Below, piece after piece: positions 51,486-61,467 of a DNA stretch of 64,000 nucleotides. Within the stretch, counting starts at the first letter, position 1. The number at the start of each line of letters is the position of its first letter. Below the pieces are notes generated by a model that was not told where the DNA came from, did no database searches, and was given only the letters and a program-made list of their open reading frames with translations. This DNA is from Pseudorhodoferax sp. Leaf265 (lineage in GTDB: Bacteria > Pseudomonadota > Gammaproteobacteria > Burkholderiales > Burkholderiaceae_C), in assembly GCF_001422365.1 (NCBI RefSeq), contig NZ_LMMT01000023.1, positions 124,001 to 188,000 of the forward strand. Direction: 5' to 3'. The translations under genes and the position numbers were made by a program.

Positions 51486-52307
51486 TCAGTCGATCAGCAC
51501 CCCGCCCTCGCGGAACCGGTAGGGCCCCGGCCAGTCGCCCAGCACCTCGGTGTGCGTGACCAGCCGGCCACCGCGCCAGGCGTGCAGCTGGTAGCCGGGC
51601 GGCTCCATCACGAAGCAGTCCGGGCCCGCGTCGCGCAGGTCCAGCGCGACCTGGTGCGCCGGGCTCGGGCAGGTCGACGCCAGCGTGCCGCCGAAACGGG
51701 CCTGGATGCTGCGGTGCAGATGACCGCACAACACGCGCTCGACCTGCGGGTGGCGGCGCAGCACGGCCTCCAGCTCCGCCGCGCCCTGCAGCAGGCCGAT
51801 GGCGTCCATGTGCGCGATGCCGGTCGCGAACGGCGGATGGTGCATGGCCACGATGGTCGGGCGCGGGTCGGCGGCCAGCTGGCGGTCGAGCCAGTCCAGG
51901 CGCTGCGCGCACAGCGCGCCATGGCCTTGCTGCGGCACCACGGTGTCCAGGGCCAGCAGGCGCAGCGGCCCCAGGTCCACCGCGTACTGCAGGAAGCCGG
52001 CCTGCTGGCGCAGGTAGTCGAAGCGCGGCTCGGGGAAGGCCGCGCGCAGCGCCTCGCGTTCGTCGTGGTTGCCGGGCAGCAGGTACAACGGCAGCGCCAG
52101 CGGCGCCAGCAGTTCGCGCAGCAGCGCGTACTCCTCGGGCCGGCCGTAGTCGACCAGGTCGCCGGTCACGAGCACGGCGTCGGGCTGCGGGTCCAGCCGC
52201 AGCAGCTGCTGCACGCAGGCGGCCAGCAGGCCGGCCGTGTCGACGATGCCGTAGGCCAGCCTGGCCTGGGCCTTGATGTGCAGGTCGGAGATCTGGGCGA
52301 TCAGCAT
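51486..52307 (-). CDS. GpdQ-like metallophosphodiesterase
   Basis: A 273-residue calcineurin-like enzyme. Putative metal ligands are Asp8 and His10 (ISDLH), Asp50 (TGD), Asn80 (GNHDE), His156 and the GHLH pair at 196/198. These match, residue for residue up to a one-residue shift at the end, the ligand pattern I know for the glycerophosphodiesterase GpdQ, and GRPEEY also fits. So it may hydrolyse glycerophosphodiesters; cAMP phosphodiesterase (CpdA-like) is the main alternative. It overlaps the ABC ATPase gene by 7 bases, being the last gene of the LacI-controlled transport operon. Confidence 0.9.
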   Translation of the reverse strand: MLIAQISDLHIKAQARLAYGIVDTAGLLAACVQQLLRLDPQPDAVLVTGDLVDYGRPEEYALLRELLAPLALPLYLLPGNHDEREALRAAFPEPRFDYLRQQAGFLQYAVDLGPLRLLALDTVVPQQGHGALCAQRLDWLDRQLAADPRPTIVAMHHPPFATGIAHMDAIGLLQGAAELEAVLRRHPQVERVLCGHLHRSIQARFGGTLASTCPSPAHQVALDLRDAGPDCFVMEPPGYQLHAWRGGRLVTHTEVLGDWPGPYRFREGGVLID

Positions 52308-53272
52308 GCGGTGCTCTCCAGCGGATTCGGATGGATGCGCAGGCCCACGCGCTGGCCGGCTGCCAGCAGCGCGCGCGGCGGCAGCTTGAGCACGATGTCC
52401 TCGCCGCCATCCATGCGCAGCTGCACACGCTGATGGTCGCCCAGAAAGTGGCTGGCGGTCACCTGGCCGGCAAGGGCCGCGTCCTGCGGCGCGACGAGTT
52501 CGGCATCCTCGGGACGGAAGCGCTGACCGCCCACGCGGTTCAGCGTGCCGACGAAGTCGGCCACGAAGGCATTGGCCGGCTGGAAGTAGATCTCGCGCGG
52601 CGTGCCCAGCTGGGCGATGCGGCCCTTGTCCATCACGGCGATGCGGTCGGCCAGCGCCATGGCCTCGGCCTGGTCGTGCGTGACGTAGACCGTGGTGATG
52701 CCGATGGAGCGCAAGAGCGCGTCGATGTCGCTGCGCAGCGTCTCGCGCAGGCGCGCGTCCAGCGCGGTCAGCGGCTCGTCGAGCAGCAGCACGCGCGGGC
52801 GCGGCGCGATCGCGCGGGCCAGTGCCACGCGCTGCTTCTGGCCGCCCGAGAGTTGCGTGATCGCGCGGCCGGCCAGCGGCCCGATCTGCACCATCTCCAG
52901 CATCTCGTCCACGCGGCGCGCGCGGTCGGCCGCCGCCATGCCGCGCACCTTGAGGCCGTAGGCCACGTTCTCGGCCACCGTCATGTGGGGGAACAGCGCA
53001 TAGCTCTGGAACACCATGCCCACGTTGCGGCGCTCGATGGGCAGCGCTGTGACGTCCTCGCTGTCGAACTGCACACGGCCGCTGTCGGGTGCCTCCAGGC
53101 CGGCGATCAGCCGCAGCGTGGTGGTCTTGCCGCAGCCCGAGGGGCCCAGCAGCACCAGCGTTTCGCCAGCGGCGATGGTGAGGTCGGTGGGCTCGAGCAC
53201 GCGCTGCGTGCCGAAGTGCTTGGTGCAGTGTGAAAGCGTGATGCGCACGCCATGGTCTGTCGATGGATTCAT
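52301..53272 (-). CDS. ABC transporter ATP-binding protein (MOI family)
   Basis: A 323-residue ATPase for an importer of polyamine, iron or phosphonate type. Walker A is GPSGCGKTT, the signature is LSGGQKQR, Walker B is VLLLDEPLTALD, and the switch histidine is in VTHDQAEA. A C-terminal TOBE-like beta domain (about 245-323) follows. It pairs with the two permeases encoded next upstream; its start overlaps the permease stop (ATGA). Confidence 0.94.
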   Translation of the reverse strand: MNPSTDHGVRITLSHCTKHFGTQRVLEPTDLTIAAGETLVLLGPSGCGKTTTLRLIAGLEAPDSGRVQFDSEDVTALPIERRNVGMVFQSYALFPHMTVAENVAYGLKVRGMAAADRARRVDEMLEMVQIGPLAGRAITQLSGGQKQRVALARAIAPRPRVLLLDEPLTALDARLRETLRSDIDALLRSIGITTVYVTHDQAEAMALADRIAVMDKGRIAQLGTPREIYFQPANAFVADFVGTLNRVGGQRFRPEDAELVAPQDAALAGQVTASHFLGDHQRVQLRMDGGEDIVLKLPPRALLAAGQRVGLRIHPNPLESTAC

Positions 53273-54054
53273 GGGGTCTTGGACCGTCCGCCGGCGACCT
53301 GCAGGGCGATCAGCAGCGGGACGATCATCAGAAAGAACACGATGGTGTAGGCGCTGCCGACCTCGATGCGCAGCGAAGCGTAGGCGTCGGCCAGGCCCAC
53401 GGGCAGGGTCTGCGTGAACGGGCTGTGCAGCAGCAGCGACATGTTGAACTCGCCGATGGACAGCGTCAGCACCATCAGCGCGCCGGCCACGATGCCGGGT
53501 TTGCAATTCGGCAGCACGATGCCGAAGAAGCGCTGCGCGAACGAGGCGCCCAGGCTGCGCGCGCCCTCCTCCAGCTGGCGCATGTCCACCGACAGCAGCA
53601 CGGCCAGCACCGCGCGCACCATGAACGGCAGCGTGAACAGCACATGGCCCACGAGCACGAAGCTCCAGTGCGTACGGAAGCTGCCCACCGCGCCATAGGC
53701 CAGGATCAGCGCCAGGCCGGTGGCCAGGCCCGGCAGCGCCACGGGCAGCATGAGCAGTTCCTCGATCGCGCGCGCCCAGCGGCCCTGTGTGCGCGAGAGC
53801 ACGTAGGCCGACGGCACGCCCAGCAGCAGCGTGCAGGCCAGGCAGGCCAGCGCGATGCCCAGCGACAGCCACAGCGGGCCCTGGTAGTCGGTCCAGACCT
53901 TGACGACCCACTTGAACGTGAGGCCGCTGGACACACCCTGGAACTGGTTGTTGGTCAGCCCGGTGAGCACCGACAACCCCACCGGCACGACCAGGAAGGC
54001 CGCGACGCAGAGCGTGAAGGCCAGCAGCAGCCAGAACAGCGCAGGACGTCTCAT
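53269..54054 (-). CDS. ABC transporter permease, second subunit
   Basis: A 261-residue inner membrane protein with about six segments. The EAA-type loop is QLEEGARSLGASFAQRFFGIVLPNCKPGI, which contacts the ATPase. It belongs to the PotC-like importer permeases and forms a heterodimer with the other permease. It overlaps its neighbours by 4 bases each. Confidence 0.93.
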   Translation of the reverse strand: MRRPALFWLLLAFTLCVAAFLVVPVGLSVLTGLTNNQFQGVSSGLTFKWVVKVWTDYQGPLWLSLGIALACLACTLLLGVPSAYVLSRTQGRWARAIEELLMLPVALPGLATGLALILAYGAVGSFRTHWSFVLVGHVLFTLPFMVRAVLAVLLSVDMRQLEEGARSLGASFAQRFFGIVLPNCKPGIVAGALMVLTLSIGEFNMSLLLHSPFTQTLPVGLADAYASLRIEVGSAYTIVFFLMIVPLLIALQVAGGRSKTP

Positions 54055-54869
54055 GCCGCCGCCACCACGCTGTTTCCTGCCAGGCTGCGCGCGAAGGCCA
54101 GCGCGGCCCAGGTCACGCCGCCCAGCACGAAGGACAGGGCCGCGGCCATCGCGAGGTTGGCCTGCAGCGTGAACTCGGTGTAGATGACCATGGGCAGCAC
54201 GTCGATCTTGGTGGCCAGCGTGAAGGCCGTGCCGAAGGCGCCCATGGCGGTGGCGAAGCAGATCGCGCCGGCCGCCAGCAGCGCGGGTTGGAGGCCCGGC
54301 ACCAGCACGTCGCGCAGCTGCTGCCAGGGCGACGCGCCGAGCGAACGCGCGGCCTCCAGCAGTTGCGGGTCCAGCTTCTCGGCAGCCGCCATCACCGTGA
54401 GGATGGTGCGCGGGATCGAGAAGTAGATGTAGCCGATGAACAGTCCGGCCATGGAATAGGCGAACACGAGGCGCTCGCCGGTCAAGGCCTCGGTGACGGC
54501 CGGCACCAGGCCCTGGCGCCCGCCCAGCATGATGACCATGAAGCCGATCACCACGCCCGGAAAGGCCAGCGGCAGCGTGAGCAGCGCCGTCAGCAGGCGC
54601 TGGCCGGGGAACTGCTGGCGGGCGAGGAACACGCCGGCCACGCCAGAGATCACCAGCGTGGCGGCCGTCACGGCGGCCGACAGCAGCACCGTGGAGAGCA
54701 TGCTGCGCAGGTAGCGCGGCTCGGTCACGGCCGCGGCGTAGGCGCCCCAGCCGAGGTCGCCGCTGGCGCCCACCAGCAGCAGTCGGCCCAGCGGCAGCGC
54801 GAAGAACACCAGGAAGAAGGCCGCGCTCGGCAGCATCAGGCCGACCAGCCAGGCGCGGTCACGCGGCAT
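54051..54869 (-). CDS. ABC transporter permease, first subunit
   Basis: A 272-residue inner membrane protein with about six segments of the PotB-like type. The EAA loop is QLLEAARSLGASPWQQLRDVLVPGLQPAL. Its ATG shares a base with the binding-protein stop (TGATG), so all transporter parts are coupled in translation. Confidence 0.93.
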   Translation of the reverse strand: MPRDRAWLVGLMLPSAAFFLVFFALPLGRLLLVGASGDLGWGAYAAAVTEPRYLRSMLSTVLLSAAVTAATLVISGVAGVFLARQQFPGQRLLTALLTLPLAFPGVVIGFMVIMLGGRQGLVPAVTEALTGERLVFAYSMAGLFIGYIYFSIPRTILTVMAAAEKLDPQLLEAARSLGASPWQQLRDVLVPGLQPALLAAGAICFATAMGAFGTAFTLATKIDVLPMVIYTEFTLQANLAMAAALSFVLGGVTWAALAFARSLAGNSVVAAA

Positions 54870-55876
54870 CAGCCGACCTCTTTCTGATAGCGCTCGCCGA
54901 TGGCCTTCGACGCGGCGGACAGCTTGAGCACCTCGACCGCCTGGGCGCGCTGGTAGTCGGCGTCGGGCAGAAAACGCGTCTTCACGTCCCCGGGCATCGC
55001 GTTCGCGAACACCGGGCGCAGGTAGGCGCGGGCCCAGTGCGCCTGGCCTTCGTCGGACAGCACGAAGTCCAGCAGCTTCTTGCCGTTCTCGGGGTTCGGG
55101 CTGTTCCTGACCAGGGCCATCACGTAGGGCAGTTGCTGCGTGCCCTCCTGCGGGATCACGAAGGCCGTGGGCGCCTGGTCGGCGTATTGCGCGCGGTAGG
55201 CATTGAAGTCGTAGTCCAGCAGGATCGGGATCTCGCCCGACAGCACGCGCGCATAGGCGGTCTGCGTGGGCACGATGGGCGCGTTGGCCTGCAGCTGCTT
55301 GAAGAAGCGGATGCCGGGCTCCAGGTTCTCGTAGCTGCCGCCCAGCGCGAGGTTGGCCGCGATCACGCCGACCTGGCCGACCGCGGCGCTGGCCGGGTTC
55401 AGGTAGCCGACCAGGCCCTTGTAGTCGGGCTTGAGGAGGTCGGCCCAGCTGCGCGGCACGGGCTTGCCGCGCAGCGCCTGCGTGTTGACGAAAAAGCCCA
55501 GCGTGCCCGAGTGGATCGCGAACCAGCTGCCGTCGGCGTCCTTCAGGCCGGCCGGGATCTGGGCGAAGCGCTGGGGCTGGTAGGGCTCGATCACACCGGC
55601 GGCCTTGGCCGCCGGGCCGACCTGACCGCCCAGGTAGCAGACGTCGGCCACGGGCTTGGCGCGCTCGGCGATCATGGCCGCCAGCGCCTGGCCCGAGTTC
55701 TTGTTGTCCGGCGGCACGAGGATGCCGTGGCGCTGGTTCAGCAGGCGCAGCATGCCGCCCCAGTCGGCCCATTCGGGCGAGCAGTTGTAGCAGACGGCGC
55801 GGGCCGCCTGGGCGCTCGCGGAAGTACCGAGGCCGGCGGCCGCCAGGGCCAGCGCGAAGTCACGACGGGTCAGCAT
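54869..55876 (-). CDS. ABC transporter substrate-binding protein
   Basis: A 335-residue periplasmic binding protein of the extracellular family 1 type (related to binding proteins for iron, putrescine and 2-aminoethylphosphonate). The N-terminus MLTRRDFALALAAAGLG looks like a Tat signal with the twin arginine. AAAGGA lies 5 bases before the ATG at 55876. The start lies 16 bases inside the end of the LacI gene. The substrate is unknown; the linked GpdQ-like enzyme suggests a phosphodiester. Confidence 0.92.
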   Translation of the reverse strand: MLTRRDFALALAAAGLGTSASAQAARAVCYNCSPEWADWGGMLRLLNQRHGILVPPDNKNSGQALAAMIAERAKPVADVCYLGGQVGPAAKAAGVIEPYQPQRFAQIPAGLKDADGSWFAIHSGTLGFFVNTQALRGKPVPRSWADLLKPDYKGLVGYLNPASAAVGQVGVIAANLALGGSYENLEPGIRFFKQLQANAPIVPTQTAYARVLSGEIPILLDYDFNAYRAQYADQAPTAFVIPQEGTQQLPYVMALVRNSPNPENGKKLLDFVLSDEGQAHWARAYLRPVFANAMPGDVKTRFLPDADYQRAQAVEVLKLSAASKAIGERYQKEVG

Positions 55877-56930
55877 GGGAAGTCCTTTCGGGAAGGCGTG
55901 GGGGGATGGGGGAAGGTTCGCGCGCGGTGCCGCCCGGCACCAGCGCATGTGGCAGCAGCACGGCGCCCTGGGGTGCCGCGCCCGCGATGCGTTCGCTGAG
56001 CAACGCCACGGCCGCGCGGCCAATCTGCACCGTGGGCGTGGACACCGTGGTCAGCGGGGGATGCATGAGTGCGCCGGTCTGCACGCCGTCGAAGCCCGCG
56101 ACGCTGATGTCGCCGGGCACGAACAGGCCCAGCGCGCGCAGGTCGCGCACCACGGTCATGGTCAGCTGGTCGTTGGAGCAGAACAGCGCCGTGGTCTGCG
56201 GCCGCTCGTGCAGCAGGTGCAGCAGCACATCGCGCGTGTCGTCGGTCGTGAACGGCACCTGCAGCGGCGCGCGCCAGTCGCGGCCGGCCTGCTGCATCGC
56301 ATCACAGTAGCCGGCGAAGCGCTGGCGCGCGCGGTCGGACTGGCCGAACTGGCCGGCCAGCATGTGGATCTCGCGGTGGCCCCAGGCCAGCAGCTGCTGC
56401 ACCATCTCGCGTGCAGCTGCGCGGTTGTCCACGCCCACGCTGCTGCGCACCGCGGCCTTGGCCGCGAGCGGCTGGTTGAACACCAGCACATAGGGCACGC
56501 CCTCGGCATCGAGCTTGTCCAGCAGCGGGTTGTCGGCCGCATCGGCCACGGTCAGGATGAGGCCGTCCACGCGCTGGCGCAGCAGCTGCTCGCTGACGGC
56601 CTCCTCGGTCGCGCGGTCGTAGTCGGTGGCCGAGACCACGATGGACAGGCCCCGGCCGCGCGCCGCCTGCTCGATGCCCTGCAGGCATTCGGCGAACACC
56701 GGATGCCCCAGGCGCGGCAGCATCACGCCCAGCGTGGCGCTGCGTGCGGCGCGCAGGTTGCGGCCGAGCTGGTTGGGCCTGAAGCCCAGTTGCCGCGCGG
56801 CGGCCAGCACCGCCTCGCTGGCGGCATCGCTGACACCGGCCTTGGCGTTGAGCACGCGCGAGACGGTGGCAATCGACACCTCGGCGCGCGAGGCGATGTC
56901 CTTGATCGTGGCGGAGCGCTGGGTGGACAC
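55860..56930 (-). CDS. LacI/GalR-family transcriptional regulator
   Basis: A 356-residue regulator. The N-terminal helix-turn-helix with hinge (about 6-60) reads TIKDIASRAEVSIATVSRVLNAKAGVSD; the rest is a periplasmic-binding-protein-like effector domain. Translation starts at GTG 56930. An operator that fits the LacI/GalR consensus lies 18 bases upstream, so it probably represses its own operon. It is the first gene of the transporter unit, overlapping the binding-protein gene by 17 bases. Confidence 0.93.
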   Translation of the reverse strand: MSTQRSATIKDIASRAEVSIATVSRVLNAKAGVSDAASEAVLAAARQLGFRPNQLGRNLRAARSATLGVMLPRLGHPVFAECLQGIEQAARGRGLSIVVSATDYDRATEEAVSEQLLRQRVDGLILTVADAADNPLLDKLDAEGVPYVLVFNQPLAAKAAVRSSVGVDNRAAAREMVQQLLAWGHREIHMLAGQFGQSDRARQRFAGYCDAMQQAGRDWRAPLQVPFTTDDTRDVLLHLLHERPQTTALFCSNDQLTMTVVRDLRALGLFVPGDISVAGFDGVQTGALMHPPLTTVSTPTVQIGRAAVALLSERIAGAAPQGAVLLPHALVPGGTAREPSPIPPRLPERTSHADPS

Positions 56931-56947
56931 GTGGCGGGTGAAAGCGT

Positions 56948-56961
56948 TGTAAACGTTTTCA
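56948..56961 (-). promoter_or_regulatory. LacI/GalR operator
   Basis: TGTAAACGTTTTCA matches the palindromic LacI/GalR consensus TGNAANCGNTTNCA at every defined base and is centred on the usual CG step. It lies 18 bases upstream of the regulator's GTG start, placed to control the whole transporter operon. Confidence 0.85.
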
Positions 56962-57008
56962 TTCTTCCGGCCGCGCGTGACAGCGGCGTGACGCCGAGGG
57001 GCTGTGCG

Positions 57009-59090
<2,082 letters not shown>

Positions 59091-59374
59091 GCCGGCAACG
59101 GCTTCAACCAGGTCTAGCGCTACGGCAATGGCGATGTGCGCGACTTCATCGCGCAGAACGCGGCCTTCGACCCGCCGACCTACGAGCCCGCCAACTTCCG
59201 CGAGCGCGTGCTGCAGGTCTCGCAATGGATGGACGCCACCAACCAACAAGAACGCGCTGGCGCCGTTCGCCGAGATCGCGTCCAAGCCCATGTGCCAGTA
59301 CCCGCTGTATCCACGCGACACGGGACGCGCAGCGGCGCCTCGGCCGCCAGCTGAGCGCGAGCGACGAAAAATAG
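59091..59374 (+). pseudogene. Decayed tannase/feruloyl esterase fragment
   Basis: Read in the frame starting at 59093, the DNA encodes AGNGFNQV, a stop, RYGNGDVRDFIAQNAAFDPP and VLQVSQWMDATN. In a shifted frame it then encodes APFAEIASKPMCQYPLYPRDTGR. These are C-terminal parts of tannase/feruloyl esterase proteins as I know them. A stop codon, a frameshift and the loss of about 100 intervening residues show the gene is dead; its N-terminal part is missing. Such enzymes free hydroxycinnamic or gallic acids, which fits the aromatic context. Confidence 0.65.
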
Positions 59375-59444
59375 TCGCTTCCGACGATGCCGTCTCCGGG
59401 TAGCGGTCACTACCGTGGCCGCTCCCAACAACAACGGAGACGAC

Positions 59445-60632
59445 ATGCACCACCCCATCCAGCGCCGCGCCCTGATGCTCGCGCTCGCCGCGGCACCGTT
59501 GGCGGGCCGGGCCCAGGCGAAGAAGTACGGCCCCGGCACCAGCGACACCGAGATCCGCATCGGCCAGACCCTGCCCTACAGCGGCCCGGCCTCGGCCTAT
59601 GCGCAACTCGGCCGCGCCGAGGCCGCGCACTTCAAGTCCCTGAACGACAACGGCGGCATCAACGGCCGCAAGATCGTCTTCCTCTCGCTGGACGACGGCT
59701 ACGCGCCGCCCAAGGCCGTGGAGCTCACGCGCAAGCTGGTCGAACAGGACGAGGTGGCGCTGATCTTCGGCGTGCTGGGCACATCCGTGAACGTGGGCAC
59801 GCGCCGCTACCTGAACCAGAAGAAGGTGCCGCAGCTGTTCATCTCGGCCGGCTCGGACACCTTCGCCCAGCCAGAGCAGTTTCCCTGGACCATGGGCTGG
59901 CAGCCCACGCTGCGGGCCGAGGCCCGCTTCTACGCGCGCAGCATCCTCGCCGAGCGGCCGGACGCGAAGATCGGCGTGCTCTACCAGGACGACGACTTCG
60001 GCAAGGAGCTGCTGGCCGGCCTGACGGACGGCCTGGGCGACAAGGCCAAGCAGATCGTCTCGGCGCAGAGCTTCCAGGCCACCGACCCGACGGTGGACTC
60101 GCAGCTCATCACGATCAAGGAAAAGGGCGCGGACACGCTGATGCTGTTCGCCTACGCGCGCCATGCGGCCCAGAGCATCCGCAAGGCCGCCGACCTGCGC
60201 TGGCAGCCCGACATCTACCTGCACCTGGGCTCGGCCTCGGTCAGCGCCACATTGGCGCCCGCGGGCCTGGACAACGCCACGCGCGTGCGCACGGCCGGCT
60301 TCATCAAGGACATCACCGACCCGCAGTGGGCGAACGACCCGGACCTGGCGCCCTTCGTCGCCACGATGAAGAAGTACCAGCCCGACGCCGACCTCAACGA
60401 CGCGCTCTACACCATGGGCTGGGCGATTGCGCTCACGCTGGAGCAGGTGCTGCGCCAGTGCGGCGACGACCTCACACGCGAGAACATCATGCGTCAGGCC
60501 GCCAGCCTCAAGGACTGGCGCAACCCGGCGCTGCTGCCCGGCAGCCTGATCAGTACCAGCCCGACCGACTACCGCGTGGTCGAGTACATGAAGTTGCAGC
60601 GCTTCAACGGAAAGACCTGGGCTTTCGTCTAG
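59445..60632 (+). CDS. LivK-type ABC transporter substrate-binding protein
   Basis: A 395-residue periplasmic binding protein of the branched-chain amino acid/aromatic type. The signal peptide contains an RRALMLALAAAPLAGRAQ stretch. The mature start EIRIGQTLPYSGPASAYAQLG is typical. Many proteins of this group bind aromatic acids. GGAG precedes the ATG at 59445 by 6 bases, which decides against the GTG at 59415. The transporter's permease and ATPase genes are absent from the window. Confidence 0.93.
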   Translation: MHHPIQRRALMLALAAAPLAGRAQAKKYGPGTSDTEIRIGQTLPYSGPASAYAQLGRAEAAHFKSLNDNGGINGRKIVFLSLDDGYAPPKAVELTRKLVEQDEVALIFGVLGTSVNVGTRRYLNQKKVPQLFISAGSDTFAQPEQFPWTMGWQPTLRAEARFYARSILAERPDAKIGVLYQDDDFGKELLAGLTDGLGDKAKQIVSAQSFQATDPTVDSQLITIKEKGADTLMLFAYARHAAQSIRKAADLRWQPDIYLHLGSASVSATLAPAGLDNATRVRTAGFIKDITDPQWANDPDLAPFVATMKKYQPDADLNDALYTMGWAIALTLEQVLRQCGDDLTRENIMRQAASLKDWRNPALLPGSLISTSPTDYRVVEYMKLQRFNGKTWAFV

Positions 60633-60660
60633 GAATGGTGAACAGCAGCATGCCCCGTAA

Positions 60661-60682
60661 AATGATGAGAATCATTCTTATT
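60661..60682 (+). promoter_or_regulatory. Fur-box-like site upstream of the response regulator
   Basis: Overlapping inverted repeats AATGAT-N4-ATCATT (60661-60676) and AGAAT-C-ATTCT (60669-60679) resemble the AT-rich Fur box. The stretch is strikingly AT-rich for this genome and lies 18-39 bases upstream of the response regulator start. Confidence 0.5.
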
Positions 60683-60699
60683 GTCACGGGATCTGCACG

Positions 60700-61467
60700 A
60701 TGTTCGACCATGCCGGCACGCCGGGCGACGCTGCGGCCGGCCAGGCACCGGCCGAGGCGCCGGTGCGCGTGCTCGTGGTCGACGACCACGAGGACATCCG
60801 TGTGCCGCTGGCCACCTACCTGCGCCGCTGCGGCCTGCAGGTCGCCACGGCCGGCAGCGCGGCCGCCATGCACGCCCAGCTGGCGGGCAGCCCCGTCGAC
60901 CTGGTCGTGCTCGACATCATGCTGCCCGACGCCAGCGGCCTGGACCTGTGCCGCACCATCGGCGGTGCGCTGGGCCTGCCCGTCATCCTGCTGACGGCGC
61001 GCGCCACGCTGGGCGACCGCGTGGCCGGCCTGCAGACCGGCGCCGACGACTACGTGGTCAAGCCCTTCGAGCCCAGCGAGTTGCTGGCCCGCATCCACGC
61101 CGTGCTGCGGCGCCAGGCGCGCACTGTGCTGCCGGCCGCGCGCAGCAGCTGCCTGGTCTTCGACGGCTGGACCTTCGACGTGGCGCGGCGCGAACTGCGC
61201 GACCGGGCCGGCCAGGACGTGCCGCTCAGCGAGGTGGAATTCCAGCTGCTGCTGGTGCTGGTGCAGCACGCCAACGAGGTGCTGAGCCGCGAGCGCCTGC
61301 TCGACCTGACCCAGCGCGGCGAGCAGAGCGTGTTCGACCGCAGCATCGACAAGCAGATCAGCCGGCTGCGCCAGAAGCTCGAGGCCGACCCGCGCAAGCC
61401 CGCGCTGATCAAGACCGCCTGGGGCAACGGCTACATCTTCGTCGCCAACGTCAGCGCACGCGCATGA
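60700..61467 (+). CDS. OmpR-family response regulator
   Basis: A 255-residue two-domain regulator. The receiver domain has Asp29/Asp30 and phospho-acceptor Asp72 in LVVLDIMLPD; the C-terminal winged helix (about 155-250) contains SEVEFQLLLVLVQHANEVLSR and DKQISRLRQKLE. The N-terminal 20 residues are low-complexity. It overlaps the kinase gene by 4 bases. A Fur-box-like site lies just upstream, so iron may control its expression. Confidence 0.95.
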   Translation: MFDHAGTPGDAAAGQAPAEAPVRVLVVDDHEDIRVPLATYLRRCGLQVATAGSAAAMHAQLAGSPVDLVVLDIMLPDASGLDLCRTIGGALGLPVILLTARATLGDRVAGLQTGADDYVVKPFEPSELLARIHAVLRRQARTVLPAARSSCLVFDGWTFDVARRELRDRAGQDVPLSEVEFQLLLVLVQHANEVLSRERLLDLTQRGEQSVFDRSIDKQISRLRQKLEADPRKPALIKTAWGNGYIFVANVSARA

